NCBI GenBank assembly: GCA_900549155.1
Contig: URNF01000009.1
Span: 1-33,393 of the forward strand
Reading direction: 5' to 3'
DNA from: an uncultured Oscillospiraceae bacterium
Lineage (GTDB): Bacteria > Bacillota > Clostridia > Oscillospirales > Acutalibacteraceae
DNA length: 33,393 bases
Below the pieces are notes generated by a model. The model saw only the letters and a list, made by a program, of their open reading frames with translations, had not been told where the DNA came from and made no database searches. Positions within the stretch are counted from its first letter, which is position 1. The number at the start of each line of letters is the position of its first letter. A program made the translations under genes and the position numbers. Below, one piece after another: positions 15,548-21,896 of this stretch.

Positions 15548-15946
15548 CTACCTCCGTTTGCCGCAGGCGGCACACTTGCCGAAAAGCACCGTTTGCTTTT
15601 CGTCCACGGCAAAAGCGCTGCTCTGCAAAACGTGGCGCAGCACCGCGTCAGACGCGCTCTCGTCGAGATGGATGATCCTGCCGCAGGCGGTGCATTTCAG
15701 GTGCAGATGCGCGTCGCAGTGCGCGCAGCCGACCGCCTGGTACAACACGCGGCGGCGTCCGCTGCCGGAAAACCGCTTGACCTGTCCCTCGGCAATCAGC
15801 TGCGGCAGCAGACGATAGACGGTGCTTTTGCCGACCTCGCCCGCGCCCGCCAATGCGTCGCAAAGCTCCTCGGCGGTGAACGCCGTGTCGGCATGCTGCT
15901 GTAAAAACGAAAAAAGCCGTGCTTTTTGTGCGGTGTGATAAGTCAT
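15548..15946 (-). CDS. zur: Fur-family zinc uptake regulator (Zur-like)
   Basis: A 132-residue Fur-family repressor. A winged-helix DNA-binding domain covers about residues 1-80 (TAEELCDALAGAG...KSTVYRLLPQLIAEG). The dimerisation domain has the metal block CAHCDAHLHLKCTACGRIIHLDE and the structural zinc cysteines CTAC and CAAC. Zur is favoured over Fur or PerR because it leads the zinc transporter operon. The ATG at 15946 has AAGGAGA 8 nt upstream, and the protein then starts MTYHTAQKARLF. A Fur-type operator lies between its -10 box and start, so it probably represses itself and znuACB when zinc is sufficient. Confidence 0.9.
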   Translation of the reverse strand: MTYHTAQKARLFSFLQQHADTAFTAEELCDALAGAGEVGKSTVYRLLPQLIAEGQVKRFSGSGRRRVLYQAVGCAHCDAHLHLKCTACGRIIHLDESASDAVLRHVLQSSAFAVDEKQTVLFGKCAACGKRR

Positions 15947-15964
15947 CGGGCGGTCTCCTTTCCG

Positions 15965-15987
15965 AAATTGAGAATAACTCTCATTTT
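15965..15987. promoter_or_regulatory. Fur/Zur-type operator
   Basis: The inverted repeat TGAGAATAACTCTCA (15969-15983), extended by AAA on one side and TTT on the other, fits the 7-1-7 layout of Fur-family boxes with one mismatch. It lies immediately downstream of the zur -10 box (15991-15996), overlapping the expected transcription start, so a bound repressor would block the promoter. Confidence 0.7.
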
Positions 15988-15990
15988 GAT

Positions 15991-16019
15991 AGGATACCAC
16001 GGTTTTGGGGAAAATACAA
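15991..16019 (-). promoter_or_regulatory. Promoter of the zur-znuACB operon
   Basis: Minus-strand TTGTAT (16014-16019) and TATCCT (15991-15996) with a 17-bp spacer. The palindromic operator follows directly. Confidence 0.65.
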
Positions 16020-16048
16020 GCAGAAAATGATTTTTTTGCGTTTTTGAC

Positions 16049-16077
16049 TTGACAAACGGGAATAAAGTTCGTATAAT
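16049..16077 (+). promoter_or_regulatory. Consensus promoter of tRNA-Arg
   Basis: Perfect TTGACA (16049-16054) and perfect TATAAT (16072-16077) with a 17-bp spacer, 23 bp before the tRNA. It is the strongest promoter in the window. Confidence 0.93.
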
Positions 16078-16100
16078 GATTAGCGTTCCTTACAGAACAC

Positions 16101-16177
16101 GCGCTCGTAGCTCAGTTGGATAGAGTGTTTGACTACGAATCAAAAGGTCGGGGGTTCGAATCCCTCCGGGCGCACCA
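16101..16177 (+). tRNA. tRNA-Arg(ACG)
   Basis: A 77-nt cloverleaf. The acceptor stem GCGCTCG pairs with CGGGCGC (one G-U). The D arm contains AGCTCAGTTGGATAGAG. The anticodon arm is TTTGA-CTACGAA-TCAAA with anticodon ACG, and the T arm is GGGGG-TTCGAAT-CCCTC. The discriminator base is A and CCA is encoded. ACG is normally edited to ICG to read CGU, CGC and CGA. Confidence 0.97.
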
Positions 16178-16182
16178 AAAAA

Positions 16183-16218
16183 ACAGGATGCCGCTTTTGC
16201 GGCGTCCTGTTTTTTTTC
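16183..16218 (+). terminator. Intrinsic terminator of tRNA-Arg (first copy)
   Basis: A 12-bp stem (ACAGGATGCCGC with GCGGCGTCCTGT, one G-U), loop TTTT, then a run of eight T. It begins 6 nt after the tRNA CCA. Confidence 0.93.
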
Positions 16219-16352
16219 GTCTGCGAGGGTGAGAAGCCCCGCGCAATTTTGCGACGCAAAATGCCAGCACTTTTCCGAGACGGCATGAAAAACGGGGGGC
16301 AGGCGGTGAAAACGGGAAAGTGCCGTTCGAATCCCTCCGGGCGCACCAAAGA

Positions 16353-16386
16353 ACAGGATGCCGCTTTTGCGGCGTCCTGTTTTTTT
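16353..16386 (+). terminator. Intrinsic terminator (second repeat copy)
   Basis: The same 12-bp hairpin and T run, duplicated with the repeat unit, again 5 nt after a tRNA 3' end. Confidence 0.9.
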
Positions 16387-16517
16387 CGTCTGCGAGGGTG
16401 AGAAGCCCCGCGCAATTTTGCGCAGCAAAATGCCAGCACTTTTCCGAGATGGCATAAAAAATAGGGGCAGGCGGTGAAAACGGGAAAGTGCCGTTCGAAT
16501 CCCTCCGGGCGCACCAT

Positions 16518-16551
16518 GAAAAAGGCACTTGCGTATGCAAGTGCCTTTTTC
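16518..16551. terminator. Perfect 15-bp hairpin after third tRNA 3' end
   Basis: GAAAAAGGCACTTGC (16518-16532) and its exact complement (16537-16551) around a GTAT loop, symmetric with A and T runs, so it can end transcription from either side. It differs in sequence from the two hairpins in the repeat units. Confidence 0.88.
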
Positions 16552-16553
16552 AG

Positions 16554-16700
16554 TGAAATCCACCCCTTGCGGGGCGGAAGAAATCGTCTCCGACGATGAA
16601 ATCCCCTGCGGGGATGAAATCGCTGTGGCGATGGGTGGATTTCATTTCATCCGATACGACAGTGTCGGATTTCATCGTGAGCAGCGCGAACGATTTCATT
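16554..16700. repeat. Array of short hairpins with GATGAAATC linkers
   Basis: Small GC stems with 3-4 bp arms (16563-16574, 16586-16594, 16603-16613, 16621-16630, 16651-16668) alternate with GAAATC/GATGAAATC linkers, which appear in forward orientation at 16595 and 16613 and inverted at 16638, 16668 and 16692. The whole left part is also closed by a 12-bp outer stem (16554-16565 with 16633-16644). No ORF is supported here. The layout resembles a dispersed palindromic (MITE- or REP-like) element. Confidence 0.75.
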
Positions 16701-16773
16701 TATTATAAAATATTTTTTACGGTGAAATTACGGGTGGATGAAACCGCTTCGCCGGGAATAATGCCGGCTAAGC

Positions 16774-17532
16774 TCACACCCTATCTCTCCACGCCAGTGC
16801 GGCTTTGGGGTCGTTTTCGGTGAAAAGCGTGCAGCCGAAGGAGACGGCTTCAAAAAAGTCTTTTTCGTTTGTGTCACAGCCGGTGCACGGCTCGATGTGC
16901 AGGGCGTGCAGCGCGTCGCAGCTCTTTTTTGCTTCCTCACCGTTTCCCCAATAGCAGGCATAATCGAGATACAGCGTCGGGTCAAGCCGCACGTTTCTCA
17001 TGATGGAATACGGATAAAATCCGTGCAGCCGATATTTTTTGCCGTAGGTAATATAGATATATTCCAATATATAAGCGTCAAAGGAGTTGAGGATGATGCG
17101 CTCTCCCAGCCCGAACTCCTCGCACATCCTCACCGTTTCGTTCACCATATAGGCGACCCGTTCCGGCCCCTCTGCCGCAAGGTAGGATTTCAGCTCCAGG
17201 TTCAAAAGCAGATCGGGGACACCGGTGCAGTATGCCAAAAACTCTCGAAGTGTCGGCACGGACTGCGGGTTTTCTGCCGTTCCTGCGTTCAGTTTTTGTA
17301 TTTCCGCATAGTTTTTATCTCGGATGAAGCCCTCGCCGTCTGTTGTGCGGTTCACGTCATGGTCGTGCATCAAAATCAGCACCCTGTCCTTTGTGAGGTG
17401 GATGTCCGTTTCCAGCATATCCACGCCGCACGCGACAGCACTCTTGAAGGACGCTATCGTGTTTTCGGGCTGATCCGCCCTGTTTCCTCTGTGCCCCGCG
17501 ATCAAAATGCTGTTTTTGGCTTCAAATTTCAT
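16774..17532 (-). CDS. Glycerophosphodiester phosphodiesterase
   Basis: A 252-residue cytoplasmic GDPD-family enzyme that releases glycerol 3-phosphate from glycerophosphodiesters. The active-site blocks are present: AGHRGNRADQPENTIASF (catalytic His and Glu/Asn), METDIHLTKD (metal ligands), LMHDHDVNRTTDGEG (second His), NLELKS (metal ligand Glu). No signal peptide or membrane helix is seen. The frame extends 37 codons upstream, but the ATG at 17532 has AAGGAGT 7 nt before it and starts MKFEAKNSILIAGHRG, the normal family opening. It is probably monocistronic. Confidence 0.93.
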   Translation of the reverse strand: MKFEAKNSILIAGHRGNRADQPENTIASFKSAVACGVDMLETDIHLTKDRVLILMHDHDVNRTTDGEGFIRDKNYAEIQKLNAGTAENPQSVPTLREFLAYCTGVPDLLLNLELKSYLAAEGPERVAYMVNETVRMCEEFGLGERIILNSFDAYILEYIYITYGKKYRLHGFYPYSIMRNVRLDPTLYLDYACYWGNGEEAKKSCDALHALHIEPCTGCDTNEKDFFEAVSFGCTLFTENDPKAALAWRDRV

Positions 17533-17563
17533 GCTGAACACTCCTTGCTTTTTTCTTACCATC

Positions 17564-17591
17564 ATTATACTGCAAATGTACAAATGCGCAA
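17564..17591 (-). promoter_or_regulatory. Promoter of the glycerophosphodiesterase gene
   Basis: Minus-strand perfect TATAAT (17564-17569) with TTGCGC (17586-17591) 16 bp upstream, about 30 bp before the ATG. Confidence 0.7.
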
Positions 17592-17691
17592 TATGCGGCG
17601 CTGATAATGCAAAAAAATCAGAAGCAGCGCGCGAAATGCGCATTTATGCGCATTTTTGATCGTGGATAAAATAACAGGCGGGGTGGTATGT

Positions 17692-17730
17692 CAAAAAGCC
17701 TGTCGCGTTTATAACGCGACAGGCTTTTTG
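17692..17730. terminator. Perfect 18-bp hairpin terminator
   Basis: CAAAAAGCCTGTCGCGTT (17692-17709) and its exact complement (17713-17730) with a 3-nt loop. It lies 64 bp behind the stop of the minus-strand toroid gene. The rest of 17533-17793 shows only the upstream promoter of the phosphodiesterase gene. Confidence 0.88.
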
Positions 17731-17793
17731 CATGAAGAATAAGCCGCTTCGCTAATGAAAAAATGAAGAATGAAAAATGGTAGCGCGGCGGGG

Positions 17794-18786
17794 TCAGATG
17801 AACGGGCGGCGGTCGAGCACAAGACGCCAGGGAAAGGCAGATTCGATCTCGCCGGGGAGTGCGCGCTGCAGCTCCGCGACGGCGCAGACGGCGCCGAAGA
17901 GCATGTGCAGGTCGTTCATGCCGTCGTCGGACGACGGATCGAGGGAATCGAGCCACGGGATATAGTCGCGGGCAAACGCGGTCAGCGCGGCGTGCACCTC
18001 GTCAAAGCGGTGGGGCGTTTGGCGGGCGGCGCGGCTGAGACAGAACACCCAGTCGATCTCGCAGAAGCCGACAAAGCGCCCGAAGTTGGATGCGACTGTG
18101 TGGTTTTCATACATGGCAAGACAGGTGTCGATCATTTTCTCCGGATACCGCATCGGCTGACGGGCATATTCGGTGTTGAACGTATAGTGAAACCAGCCGC
18201 ACATATGCGCGGACAGCGAGGCAGTGCCGCCGTCGACGGTGCCGACGCGGCTCATGCCGTATGTCGGGTCGGTGTTGTCCCAAATCCACGAAAAATAGGC
18301 GCGCTGCCAGTCAAGGGACACCTCGCCCGCCAGCACGAGGGCGGCATAGATGCCCGCGCCCTGATGCGACTGCGGCCACGGATTTCCCGTCCAGTCGAGC
18401 GAATCGAGCAGCCCGTATAAGCCCTCGACCGTGCGATAGGGGGAAAGCGCGGTCAGCGGATAGCGCGGGCGCTCGTCGAACAGCTCCAGCGCGGCGACGC
18501 AGTGCGCGGTCGTGTGGAGCGGATGGTGCGTCCTTTCGGTGAAAAGTCCGCTTTCGGGATCCTGACGGGCGGCAAGGGCGGCGCACAGCTGCGCCCGTTT
18601 TTCGCCGTTCGGAAATCCCCCGATCGTGTAGAGAATGTTGGCGGCATCCGCGATGCCGTATTCATTTGCGCCGAGCTCGCGGTCGCCCGCTGCGTTCTGC
18701 CAAAGCCAGCGCGCATACGCGCCGTCTTCGAGCGCATGGGCGCGGACGACGGCGGAAATTTTCTCCCGCAGATTGTCGATGTTCAT
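17794..18786 (-). CDS. Predicted alpha/alpha-toroid protein of unknown function
   Basis: A 330-residue soluble protein without signal peptide or membrane helix. It is rich in aromatic residues, with repeated helical segments such as GIADAANILYTIGGF, TTAHCVAALELFDERP, GAGIYAALVLAGEV and HMCGWFHYTFNTEYA. This periodic His/Trp/Gly pattern resembles alpha/alpha toroid folds (terpenoid-cyclase-like or glycan-processing enzymes). I do not recognise a specific family, and no catalytic motif such as DXDD is visible. Start: the ATG at 18786 lies 7 nt after GGTGAGG; a TTG directly before it is less likely. It has its own strong promoter and terminator. Placement beside the KDG-kinase module hints at a carbohydrate role. 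Confidence 0.75.
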   Translation of the reverse strand: MNIDNLREKISAVVRAHALEDGAYARWLWQNAAGDRELGANEYGIADAANILYTIGGFPNGEKRAQLCAALAARQDPESGLFTERTHHPLHTTAHCVAALELFDERPRYPLTALSPYRTVEGLYGLLDSLDWTGNPWPQSHQGAGIYAALVLAGEVSLDWQRAYFSWIWDNTDPTYGMSRVGTVDGGTASLSAHMCGWFHYTFNTEYARQPMRYPEKMIDTCLAMYENHTVASNFGRFVGFCEIDWVFCLSRAARQTPHRFDEVHAALTAFARDYIPWLDSLDPSSDDGMNDLHMLFGAVCAVAELQRALPGEIESAFPWRLVLDRRPFI

Positions 18787-18842
18787 CAAAATTCCTCACC
18801 TCGTGTGCGGCATGTGCCGCAGAGTCAAAAGCTGTCGCTGTC

Positions 18843-18871
18843 ATTGTAGCGAAAGGCGGCGTCCCTGTCAA
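18843..18871 (-). promoter_or_regulatory. Promoter of the toroid-protein gene
   Basis: Minus-strand TTGACA (18866-18871) and TACAAT (18843-18848), spacer 17 bp. The leader includes a palindrome TGCGGCA-TG-TGCCGCA (18806-18821) between the start site and the ribosome site, which may be an operator or a small hairpin. Confidence 0.85.
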
Positions 18872-18887
18872 GAAAAAGCGGCGTTTT

Positions 18888-19931
18888 TCAGCGATTCATT
18901 TCCGCACCGCCGCCGTTTTCGTGCTGGCGGATGACGCTGTCGATCTCCTGCAGCGTGCAGGACGGCATATCGCCGGGGATGGTGTTTTTCATGGCGCTGG
19001 CGGCATTGCCGTAGCGCAGCGCCTTGCGGCAGTCGCCCCCGTCGCACAAAAGCCCATAGAGCACGCCGGAAATATAGGCGTCGCCGCTGCCGATGCGGTC
19101 GACCACCTCGATGTCGCGATACGGCTCTTCCTCATAGAACACGCCGTTTTTCGCGTCATACAGCACCGAGCCGAAGGTGTGCCGCTTGGGGCTGTGCACC
19201 ACCCGCTGGGTGGTCGCGACGACGGAGAGGGGATAGTCCTTGGCAAAGCTCTCCATGATCTCATGCAGCGAACCTTTTTTGCCGAACGTGAGCCGTGCCG
19301 TCGTCTCCGAACAGAAAAACACGTCCACAAACGGCAAAATCTGTTCCACATACTGCCGCGCTTCCTTTTCCGTCCAAAGGTTGGCGCGGAAGTTCACGTC
19401 AAAGGAAATGAGCGCGCCCGCTTCCTTGAAGCGGCGGATCATGTCGACGGCGGTTTTGCGCACGCCGTCGCCCAGCGCCAGCGTGATGCCCGTGGTGTGG
19501 AAGCAGCGGGTCTTTTTGTAGATGTCCGCCGGCAGATCGCGGGCGGTCAGCCCCAGCATCGAGGAATGGTGACGGTCATAGATGACCGCAGGCTTGCGCG
19601 GGGCGGCGCCGTTTTCATAATAATAGATGCCGAGTCTCGCGTCGTCCGAGCCGTCATACACCAGATAGTCGTCGGAGACGCCGCAAAAGCGGATATAGTT
19701 TTTGACAAAATAGCCGATGTCGTTGTCGGGAATGCGGGAAATGACGCCCGTGCGCAGCCCCAGCATCGCGATGCCGGATGCGACGTTCAGCTCGGCACCG
19801 CCCGTTTGCTTGCGCAGAAGGTCGCCCCGCACCAGCCGTTCGTTGTCGGGCGGCGACAGGCGCAGCAAAATTTCGCCCAATGCCAACACGTCAAAATCTC
19901 TTTTGACGGCAAAATCTTTTTTCTCACTCAT
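18888..19931 (-). CDS. kdgK: PfkB-family sugar kinase, probable 2-keto-3-deoxygluconate kinase
   Basis: A 347-residue ribokinase-family enzyme. The N-terminus has LALGEILLRLSPPDNERL and the PfkB signature 1 region TGGAELNVASGIAMLGLRTG. The C-terminal active-site block is DRIGSGDAYISGVLYG (catalytic Asp in GSGDA). The LRLSPP and fixed GGAELN pattern is typical of KDG kinases, which phosphorylate 2-keto-3-deoxygluconate from uronate breakdown. Signature 2 starts DRIGSGDA rather than the common DTTGAGDA. It overlaps the AraC gene by 4 bp, so it is co-transcribed behind its likely regulator. The substrate call is inferred from motif style and from the eda/dgoK remnant at 23085. Confidence 0.85.
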   Translation of the reverse strand: MSEKKDFAVKRDFDVLALGEILLRLSPPDNERLVRGDLLRKQTGGAELNVASGIAMLGLRTGVISRIPDNDIGYFVKNYIRFCGVSDDYLVYDGSDDARLGIYYYENGAAPRKPAVIYDRHHSSMLGLTARDLPADIYKKTRCFHTTGITLALGDGVRKTAVDMIRRFKEAGALISFDVNFRANLWTEKEARQYVEQILPFVDVFFCSETTARLTFGKKGSLHEIMESFAKDYPLSVVATTQRVVHSPKRHTFGSVLYDAKNGVFYEEEPYRDIEVVDRIGSGDAYISGVLYGLLCDGGDCRKALRYGNAASAMKNTIPGDMPSCTLQEIDSVIRQHENGGGAEMNR

Positions 19932-20815
19932 ACCGTTTCATCCTTTCCCGCAGGTTCTTTCTCATTGTACCGCGCGCCCTGCTTCCTGTCAATGCCGCGA
20001 TACTGCGACGGCTGATAGGACAAAAGCCGCTTGAACTGCGTCGAAAAATGGTGCGCGTCGGAAAAGCCGAGCTTTTCGGCGATCGCCTCGATGCTGTCGT
20101 CGGTCGTTTTCAGCAGCACCATCGCCAGCCGCATTTTGGATTGCAGAATATATTGATGCGGCGTGATGCCGTAGGTTTTTTTGAACAGGCGGATGAGGTG
20201 CTCGCCCGAAAAGGAGAAATGCGCCGCGATGTCCGCGATGCGGAGATTTTCCGTCAGGTGGCAGTCGATGAACAGGCGGATCTGCTCGACCGCGCCCGTG
20301 ACCGCCTCGCCCGGTTGTTTGTGCTCCGCCAAAAGCTGTATGAGCCGAAAAAACAGCACCGCTCCCTCGCGCTTGTAGTCAGCGGGGTCGGTGAGTGCCC
20401 GACAGCGCGCCTGTATTTCCGCAAAAAGCGGCGCGGCATCCACTTGGCGAAACACCACCGTGTCCGCAAGATCATACACCGACAGCAGCGCTTTGGCAAG
20501 CGATCCCCTGAAATTCAGCCACTGCCGCGCAAAGCGGTTGTCGGGGTTGGAATAATAGATCTGATTGCTCCCCTCGGGCAGCAAAAACACGTCGCCTGTC
20601 CCGACGGTGTAGAGCCTGTCGTTGCAAATGAGGATGCCCGCCCCCGCCGTGACATACTGCACGCAGCCGACGGGCGATTGCAGCCGCAGCTGATAGCACG
20701 GCGTGCCGGAAAAGGTGCAGCCGTATTCCGGAATGAAAAACGGCTCTTCGCTGTCCGTTTGCGGTGCAAAATGCTTTTCGGTCGCCTGCGGCGTGTCGAG
20801 ATCGAGGATGTTCAA
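19928..20815 (-). CDS. AraC-family transcriptional regulator
   Basis: A 295-residue regulator. Residues about 20-150 form a cupin-type sensing domain (AGAGILICNDRLYTVGTGDVFLLPEG). Residues about 190-285 form the two AraC helix-turn-helix motifs (LRIADIAAHFSFSGEHLIRLFKKTYG and IEAIAEKLGFSDAHHFSTQFKRLL). It probably senses a sugar or sugar acid and controls the overlapping kinase gene and perhaps the divergent epimerase/hydrolase operon. The TTG at 20815 follows AAAGGGGGG closely; no better start is seen. Confidence 0.92.
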   Translation of the reverse strand: MNILDLDTPQATEKHFAPQTDSEEPFFIPEYGCTFSGTPCYQLRLQSPVGCVQYVTAGAGILICNDRLYTVGTGDVFLLPEGSNQIYYSNPDNRFARQWLNFRGSLAKALLSVYDLADTVVFRQVDAAPLFAEIQARCRALTDPADYKREGAVLFFRLIQLLAEHKQPGEAVTGAVEQIRLFIDCHLTENLRIADIAAHFSFSGEHLIRLFKKTYGITPHQYILQSKMRLAMVLLKTTDDSIEAIAEKLGFSDAHHFSTQFKRLLSYQPSQYRGIDRKQGARYNEKEPAGKDETV

Positions 20816-20838
20816 GGCGCTGCCCCCCTTTCACGGAC

Positions 20839-20867
20839 AGTATAGCACAGGAAAGCGGAAAAATCAA
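20839..20867 (-). promoter_or_regulatory. Promoter of the AraC-kinase operon
   Basis: Minus-strand TTGATT (20862-20867) and TATACT (20839-20844), spacer 17 bp, 23 bp before the TTG start. It faces the plus-strand promoter at 20909. Confidence 0.75.
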
Positions 20868-20908
20868 TTTTTTGAACATTTTTGCGGGGAAATTGCCGCC
20901 CTTTTGCC

Positions 20909-20936
20909 TTGCGAAATCAATTATTTTTGTCATAAT
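20909..20936 (+). promoter_or_regulatory. Probable promoter of the epimerase-GH5 operon
   Basis: TTGCGA (20909-20914) and CATAAT (20931-20936) with a 16-bp spacer, 22 bp before the epimerase ATG. It is weaker than most in the window, which would fit dependence on an activator such as the divergent AraC protein (inference). Confidence 0.55.
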
Positions 20937-20958
20937 ACAGGGTAAAGGGGGAGAGGAC

Positions 20959-21879
20959 ATGGCGATAGAGCTGCACGGCGGCGGATATACGGCGGTCATC
21001 GACGAAAAGCGGGGTGCAAACTGCATCACGCTGCGCCATGCGGCGACGGGTGCTGCGATCCTGCGCGAGCGGGGCGCGGAGGAGACGGTGGACAATCCGT
21101 ATCTCTACGGCATGCCGATCTTGTATCCCGCCAACCGCATCGCGGGCGGCTGCTTCACGTTCGAGGGTAGGCACTATGCCTTTCCCGTCAACGAGCCGCA
21201 AACGCAGTGCCATCTGCACGGCACGCTGCACGAAACGCCGTTTGCGGTGACGGAGCGGGGAGCGGATCATGTCACCTGCGTTTTTGACCGCCCCTATCTC
21301 GATTTTCCGCATCGGTTTTCGCTCGCACTTTCCTATCGCCTGTCGGCAGACGGCATGGAGCAGACGGCGGCGATCACCAATCTGTCGGACAAAAACATGC
21401 CGCATTTTCTCGCGTTCCACACCACGTTTCGCGTGCCGTTTCTGGCGGGCGCGGCGGCAGAGGACGTGCGGGTGCTTGCCGAGGTCGGCGACGAGGTCGA
21501 GCGGGGCGTGACCTATCTCCCCACCGGCAGGCTGCTGCCGCCCGACGCGATCGCAAAGGAGCTGAACGCGGGCACGTTTGCGCCGTCGTCCCACACCTTG
21601 AGCCGCAACTGCTTTGCCGCAAGAACCGGCAAAATTGAATTGCGGGACACAAGGCGGCAGATAGCCGTCGTGTATGCGGTGGACAGACAGTTCCCGTTTC
21701 GCCTGATTTACGGGCAGGCGGGGGACTATATCTGTCTCGAACCGATGACCTGCATGGCAAACTGCCAAAACGCGCCCTTTGAGCGGGCACTTGCGGGCTT
21801 TGACTGCATCCCGCCGGGGGAAACGAAAACCTATCGCTCGCAAATATATTTGCGGGATTTTTACGGCAAAGCATTATAA
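20959..21879 (+). CDS. Aldose 1-epimerase-like protein
   Basis: A 306-residue protein of the galactose mutarotase-like fold. Family features are YLYGMPILYPANRIAGGCFTF (the conserved Asn-Arg), QCHLHGTLHE (first catalytic His), HFLAFHTTFRVPF (second His) and ICLEPMTCMANC with the catalytic Glu. It would equilibrate anomers of a sugar entering the pathway. The frame extends upstream to 20764; the ATG at 20959 has GGGGGAGAGG before it and starts at the first beta strand. It is followed 17 bp later by a glycoside hydrolase gene, so the two form an operon divergent from AraC-KdgK. Confidence 0.87.
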   Translation: MAIELHGGGYTAVIDEKRGANCITLRHAATGAAILRERGAEETVDNPYLYGMPILYPANRIAGGCFTFEGRHYAFPVNEPQTQCHLHGTLHETPFAVTERGADHVTCVFDRPYLDFPHRFSLALSYRLSADGMEQTAAITNLSDKNMPHFLAFHTTFRVPFLAGAAAEDVRVLAEVGDEVERGVTYLPTGRLLPPDAIAKELNAGTFAPSSHTLSRNCFAARTGKIELRDTRRQIAVVYAVDRQFPFRLIYGQAGDYICLEPMTCMANCQNAPFERALAGFDCIPPGETKTYRSQIYLRDFYGKAL

Positions 21880-21896
21880 GATAAGGAGAGAAAGAT

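Larger units (their letters stand above)
16154..16516 (+). repeat. Tandem repeat of tRNA-Arg 3' end plus terminator (2.1 copies)
   Basis: The last 24 nt of the tRNA (T-loop to CCA, 16154-16177) recur exactly at 16325-16348 and 16493-16516. Between them lies a spacer of about 145 nt in two near-identical copies, giving units of 171 and 168 bp. Each complete unit contains the tRNA 3' end, a terminator hairpin and a conserved stretch ending GGGAAAGTGCC. The extra copies lack any 5' tRNA half, so they are not tRNA genes. No integrase is nearby. Confidence 0.93.

Noticed and set aside
16154..16516. Possible CRISPR array
   Set aside because: There are only three repeat copies, the repeated part is the tRNA 3' end, and the spacers of about 145 nt are nearly identical to each other. 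No cas genes are present.
16101..16516. Integrated mobile element between tRNA copies
   Set aside because: No integrase, recombinase or cargo lies between the repeats. Only the repeat itself and terminators are present, so at most it is a scar.
16090..16563. Minus-strand ORFs across the tRNA region encoding GIRTPDLLIRSQ- and ARRDSN-type peptides
   Set aside because: These are translations of the antisense of the tRNA and its 3' repeats, a well-known source of false protein families. They have no start signal of their own.
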